A DNA stretch of 64,000 nucleotides from Lutimaribacter degradans (GTDB lineage: Bacteria; Pseudomonadota; Alphaproteobacteria; Rhodobacterales; Rhodobacteraceae): positions 117,259-181,258 of the forward strand of contig NZ_JAMQGO010000007.1 in NCBI RefSeq assembly GCF_023703375.1, read 5' to 3'. The notes beneath the pieces are model-generated. The model was not told the DNA's origin. It worked only from the letters and a program-made list of their open reading frames with translations, and made no database searches. Below, one piece after another: positions 61,581 to 64,000 of this stretch (the first letter of the stretch is position 1; every line of letters begins with the position of its first letter). The position numbers and the translations under genes are program-made.

Positions 61581-62092
61581 GTGACTCACAATGCAAAAAT
61601 CTGGGCCGCACAGACGGCCGAACGCAACCCGCCCAGCGCGGCGCTCGACTGGACCGAGTCGGGCACACTCGATATCGAAATAAGCGGCGAATGGGAGCGT
61701 ATCCTGAAGGCGTCGGGCAACACGACCGTTTCGGAGGGTCTTCTCTCACAAGCTGCAATGCTGGGTTCACATGGCAAGCGAATCGACGCACGGGCAACGA
61801 ATTTTGCGTTGGGCTTTGTGGATGCGATGGAACCGAACGACGCAGCCGAAGCCTTGTTGCTGACCCAGATGGCCGCGACCCATCAAGCGACGATGATGCT
61901 GGCCCGGCGTCTGAACCATGTCGAAAACATCGCGCAACAGGACGTAGCAGAAAAGGCGCTGAACAAACTGGCGCGCAGATGGACACGTTAAAGCGCTATC
62001 GCTCGAAAGGGAGACAGGTGGTGCGCGTTGAACGGGTCACGGTTGAAGATGGTGGCCAGGCCATTGTTGGAAATGTGGACGGGGGACGGGGC
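61581..62092 (+). pseudogene. Frameshifted hypothetical protein, phage/mobile-island type
   Basis: The first part, from a GTG at 61581, reads 136 residues including ATHQATMMLARRLNHVENIAQQ and ALNKLARRWTR before a stop at 61991. The continuation expected from similar alphaproteobacterial proteins, MDTLKRYRSKGRQVVRVERVTVEDGGQAIVGNV, is present in another frame from 61979. A small deletion around 61974-61980 thus split the gene. Function of the family is unknown to me; the intact form is usually followed by an HGG-motif gene, as here. Confidence 0.6.
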
Positions 62093-62093
62093 C

Positions 62094-62357
62094 GTGAAGA
62101 AAAGGGACGCTTACCCCATTCAAAGCGAACACGACGCCCCCAGATACAGCGCGAAATCAAAACGCAGCGGCAAGCCATGCCAAGCCCCAGCCGTTTGCGG
62201 CTGGAACGTCTGCCGGATGCACGGCGCCGGCGGTGGCGCTAAGGCCGGGGCAGCGCATCCCAACTGGAAGCATGGCGGACGAAGCTTGCATGCTATGGAA
62301 CTTCGCAAGATGGTCTGCCTCATGCAGCGAAACGCGAAGTCCATTTGTCTGCCGTGA
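62094..62357 (+). CDS. Short HGG-motif hypothetical protein, probably degenerate
   Basis: The 87-residue frame from a GTG at 62094 (after GGGGGACGGG) contains SKRSGKPCQAPAVCGWNVCRMHGAGGGAKAG and NWKHGGRS, the zinc-ribbon-like C-x-A-P-A/CRMHGG pattern of small proteins found beside the preceding family and in prophage-like islands. The pattern is partly eroded (GAGGGA in place of GGAPG), the C-terminus is short and the gene overlaps the 3' end of the neighbouring pseudogene. Function unknown; it may no longer be expressed. Confidence 0.45.
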   Translation: MKKRDAYPIQSEHDAPRYSAKSKRSGKPCQAPAVCGWNVCRMHGAGGGAKAGAAHPNWKHGGRSLHAMELRKMVCLMQRNAKSICLP

Positions 62358-62368
62358 AGCTTATGGCT

Positions 62369-62751
62369 TTACGATTCCGCTGGTGTGTTTGATCGGAACA
62401 CAATCCCACAGTTTTTTGGATCGAAGCTTGTTCTGACGCTTCCATTTCGCCTTTCAGACGCGAACGCTCTGCAGCATTTTCCTTATCGCCACCAACAAAA
62501 AAGGCTGCGGGCCAGAACAGAACCAATGCAACCCCGGTTGCAATAGCATCGCCTTGCGCATTTTGGTCCTGCACACTTGCGACCTGTGATGTGCGCGCAG
62601 CAACCCGTCGCGCCTCTTGTTCAATTTGAGAGCATGAGAATGACTGATAGTTTAGAGGCGAAACCTAGGTGGACTGCACGTTCTGAGAGTTTTCGGCACA
62701 GGCCGACAGAGTGGAGCCCACGATGGCGGCAAGAATTCAGGCTTTTTTCAT
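62369..62751 (-). pseudogene. Decayed small lipoprotein gene with two stop codons and a homopolymer frameshift
   Basis: Translated from the ATG at 62751 the frame gives MKKA, a TGA stop, then ILAAIVGSTLSACAENSQNVQST with a lipobox (LSAC), a TAG stop where a tyrosine codon is expected, and VSPLNYQSFSCSQIEQEARRVAARTSQVASVQDQ, followed by GDAIATGVALVLFWPAAFFVGGDKENAAE. A run of six A near 62420 shifts the frame; with seven, the end would read KNCGIVFRSNTPAES and stop at 62369. This matches a widespread small alphaproteobacterial lipoprotein. Three independent lesions show the gene is dead. Confidence 0.75.
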
Positions 62752-62948
62752 GGATTTGCCCCTAGTTGTATTGCGCTGCCTCCCCACAACCCATGGAGAT
62801 TGCAAAAAAGAACAGGCCCGGACAATCAATTTCTATTGTACGCAAACCTTTTAGGGGGCAGCAGAGCATCAAGGGGGGTATTTAGGGGGGATACAAAAAT
62901 AAATATTCTCATAAAATTCAATTATTTCAATGTTATATAAGAATTTTA

Positions 62949-63024
62949 TGGTGCCGCTGAAGGGACTCGAACCCCCGACCCCATCATTACGAATGACGTG
63001 CTCTACCAGCTGAGCTACAGCGGC
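62949..63024 (-). tRNA. tRNA-Thr (anticodon CGT)
   Basis: Read on the minus strand, the gene begins GCCGCTG, pairs with CAGCGGC at the 3' end, and carries an encoded CCA. D-stem GCTC/GAGC, anticodon stem CGTCA/TGATG with loop TTCGTAA (anticodon CGT, reading ACG) and T-loop GGTTCGAGTCC are all present. It lies between the decayed genes at 61.5-62.8 kb and the HD-domain gene, and the 70 bp on its 3' side are strikingly AT-rich. Confidence 0.95.
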
Positions 63025-63129
63025 CACGCGCGGCTTTTATCGGCAAGGTGAGCGCCGTTCAAGCGCAAAGATCACGGATCAGAGCACCTGAATAGGTATG
63101 GTGACCAAGCCGGCGGCCAAGTGGTGGAG

Positions 63130-63723
63130 TCATCGAATCTGCTCCAGCAGATCGGCGTGGCGCGCCGTGAACTCGGCCCGCACTTCGACGGGTGGACGCA
63201 AGTGGATGGCCAGCCCCTCGATCAGATCCGGCGCAGGGCGCCCAAAGAACCTGGTTGCCTCGGCCTCGGCAAAACCGGCGATCTGGGTGGCCTCCATCCA
63301 AGCGCTTATGCGATCGGCCTTCTTGACCTGTCTTTTCAACGCCGGCGGCGGCACGGCAGGCAGCCCAAAGCGGATGTGGATCGCCGCTGACAGGCGTTTG
63401 TCCAGTTCCTCATATCCCGGTCCAACGGCAGATTTCACGGGGCTGATCATGTCACCGATCACGTATTCGGGTGCATCGTGCAGCAGCGCGGTCAGCCTCT
63501 GCGCGGGCGTGGCGGATGGTACAAGGCGCCCAAACAGGGTTTCGACCAGCAGCGAATGTTCGGCCACGGAATAGGCGTAATCGCCGTATGTCTGCCCATT
63601 CCACCGCGCGACAAAGGCCAGGCCGTGGGCGATATCCTCGATCTCGACATCCATCGGCGTCGGGTCCAGCAGATCCAACCTGCGACCCGAAAGCATCCGT
63701 TGCCATGCGCGGGGGGGCTTCAT
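63130..63723 (-). CDS. HD-domain phosphohydrolase (YfbR-like)
   Basis: The 197-residue protein has the HD metal site spread over YSVAEHSLLVETLF (His), LTALLHDAPEYVIGDM (HD pair, near residue 81) and a later Asp in VKKADRISAWMEATQ. This matches the YfbR-type 5'-deoxynucleotidase/HD superfamily. Substrate probably a nucleotide, by family. The start at 63723 lacks a strong ribosome site. It is divergent from ahcY. Confidence 0.85.
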   Translation of the reverse strand: MKPPRAWQRMLSGRRLDLLDPTPMDVEIEDIAHGLAFVARWNGQTYGDYAYSVAEHSLLVETLFGRLVPSATPAQRLTALLHDAPEYVIGDMISPVKSAVGPGYEELDKRLSAAIHIRFGLPAVPPPALKRQVKKADRISAWMEATQIAGFAEAEATRFFGRPAPDLIEGLAIHLRPPVEVRAEFTARHADLLEQIR

Positions 63724-63787
63724 CTTGCACTATCGTCCTGTTTGGCGGGCATTGCCGTCTGACTAGCCCCCGTATCATCGCCTGTAA

Positions 63788-64000
<213 letters not shown>

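Overview
This is a high-GC, gene-dense chromosomal window, most likely from a marine alphaproteobacterium of the Rhodobacterales (Roseobacter group). That is an inference from protein resemblance and gene order: the petP-petR regulator pair, the histone-deacetylase-like gene/xseB/ispA/dxs run, paaA, ahcY and many solute transporters. No rRNA gene is present; there is one tRNA-Thr.

Layout. 1-9.9 kb is mostly housekeeping: the start of paaA, an epimerase-like gene, exoD, the isoprenoid set dxs-ispA-xseB, petPR, ilvE, a DsbA-fold isomerase and an isochorismatase-family hydrolase. 9.9-25.4 kb is built around polyamine-type transport: a first spermidine/putrescine-type ABC system (ATPase, binding protein, two permeases, then an SDR and cobO) divergent from an ectoine-hydrolase-like M24 gene, then spuC, a GntR regulator, a second potFGHI-type system and an FAD amine-oxidase-like gene. 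25.4-31.3 kb holds an EamA transporter, matB, a fused NDH-SelD protein and the tRNA 2-selenouridine synthase. 31.4-44.8 kb is a two-armed catabolic cluster: an FAD oxidoreductase plus a dipeptide-type ABC importer on one arm; a cyclase-family hydrolase, a second related FAD oxidoreductase, a MarR regulator and an IorA/IorB-type 2-oxoacid oxidoreductase on the other. I could not match it to a pathway I know, and it is the best candidate for an undescribed system. 44.8-49.2 kb encodes a MacAB-like exporter; 49.3-54.9 kb a third polyamine-type ABC system with an amidohydrolase.

54.9-57.4 kb is a scar: a frameshifted, truncated helicase gene abutting an IS21-family end with four 23-bp repeats, an AT-richer orphan gene and 556 bp without a convincing gene. 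57.4-61.5 kb is a coherent C1/sulfur module: a SelenBP1/methanethiol-oxidase-family gene, a membrane protein, an IclR regulator and glutathione-dependent formaldehyde dehydrogenase. 61.5-62.8 kb holds three decayed genes beside the tRNA-Thr gene. The window ends with an HD-domain phosphohydrolase and the start of ahcY.

How genes work together. A TGATCA-centred motif overlaps the predicted -10 box of spuC, potF and the third transporter operon. This suggests that the GntR protein controls polyamine uptake and transamination as one regulon although the transporter lies 29 kb away. The methanethiol-oxidase family makes formaldehyde, which the divergent frmA would remove.
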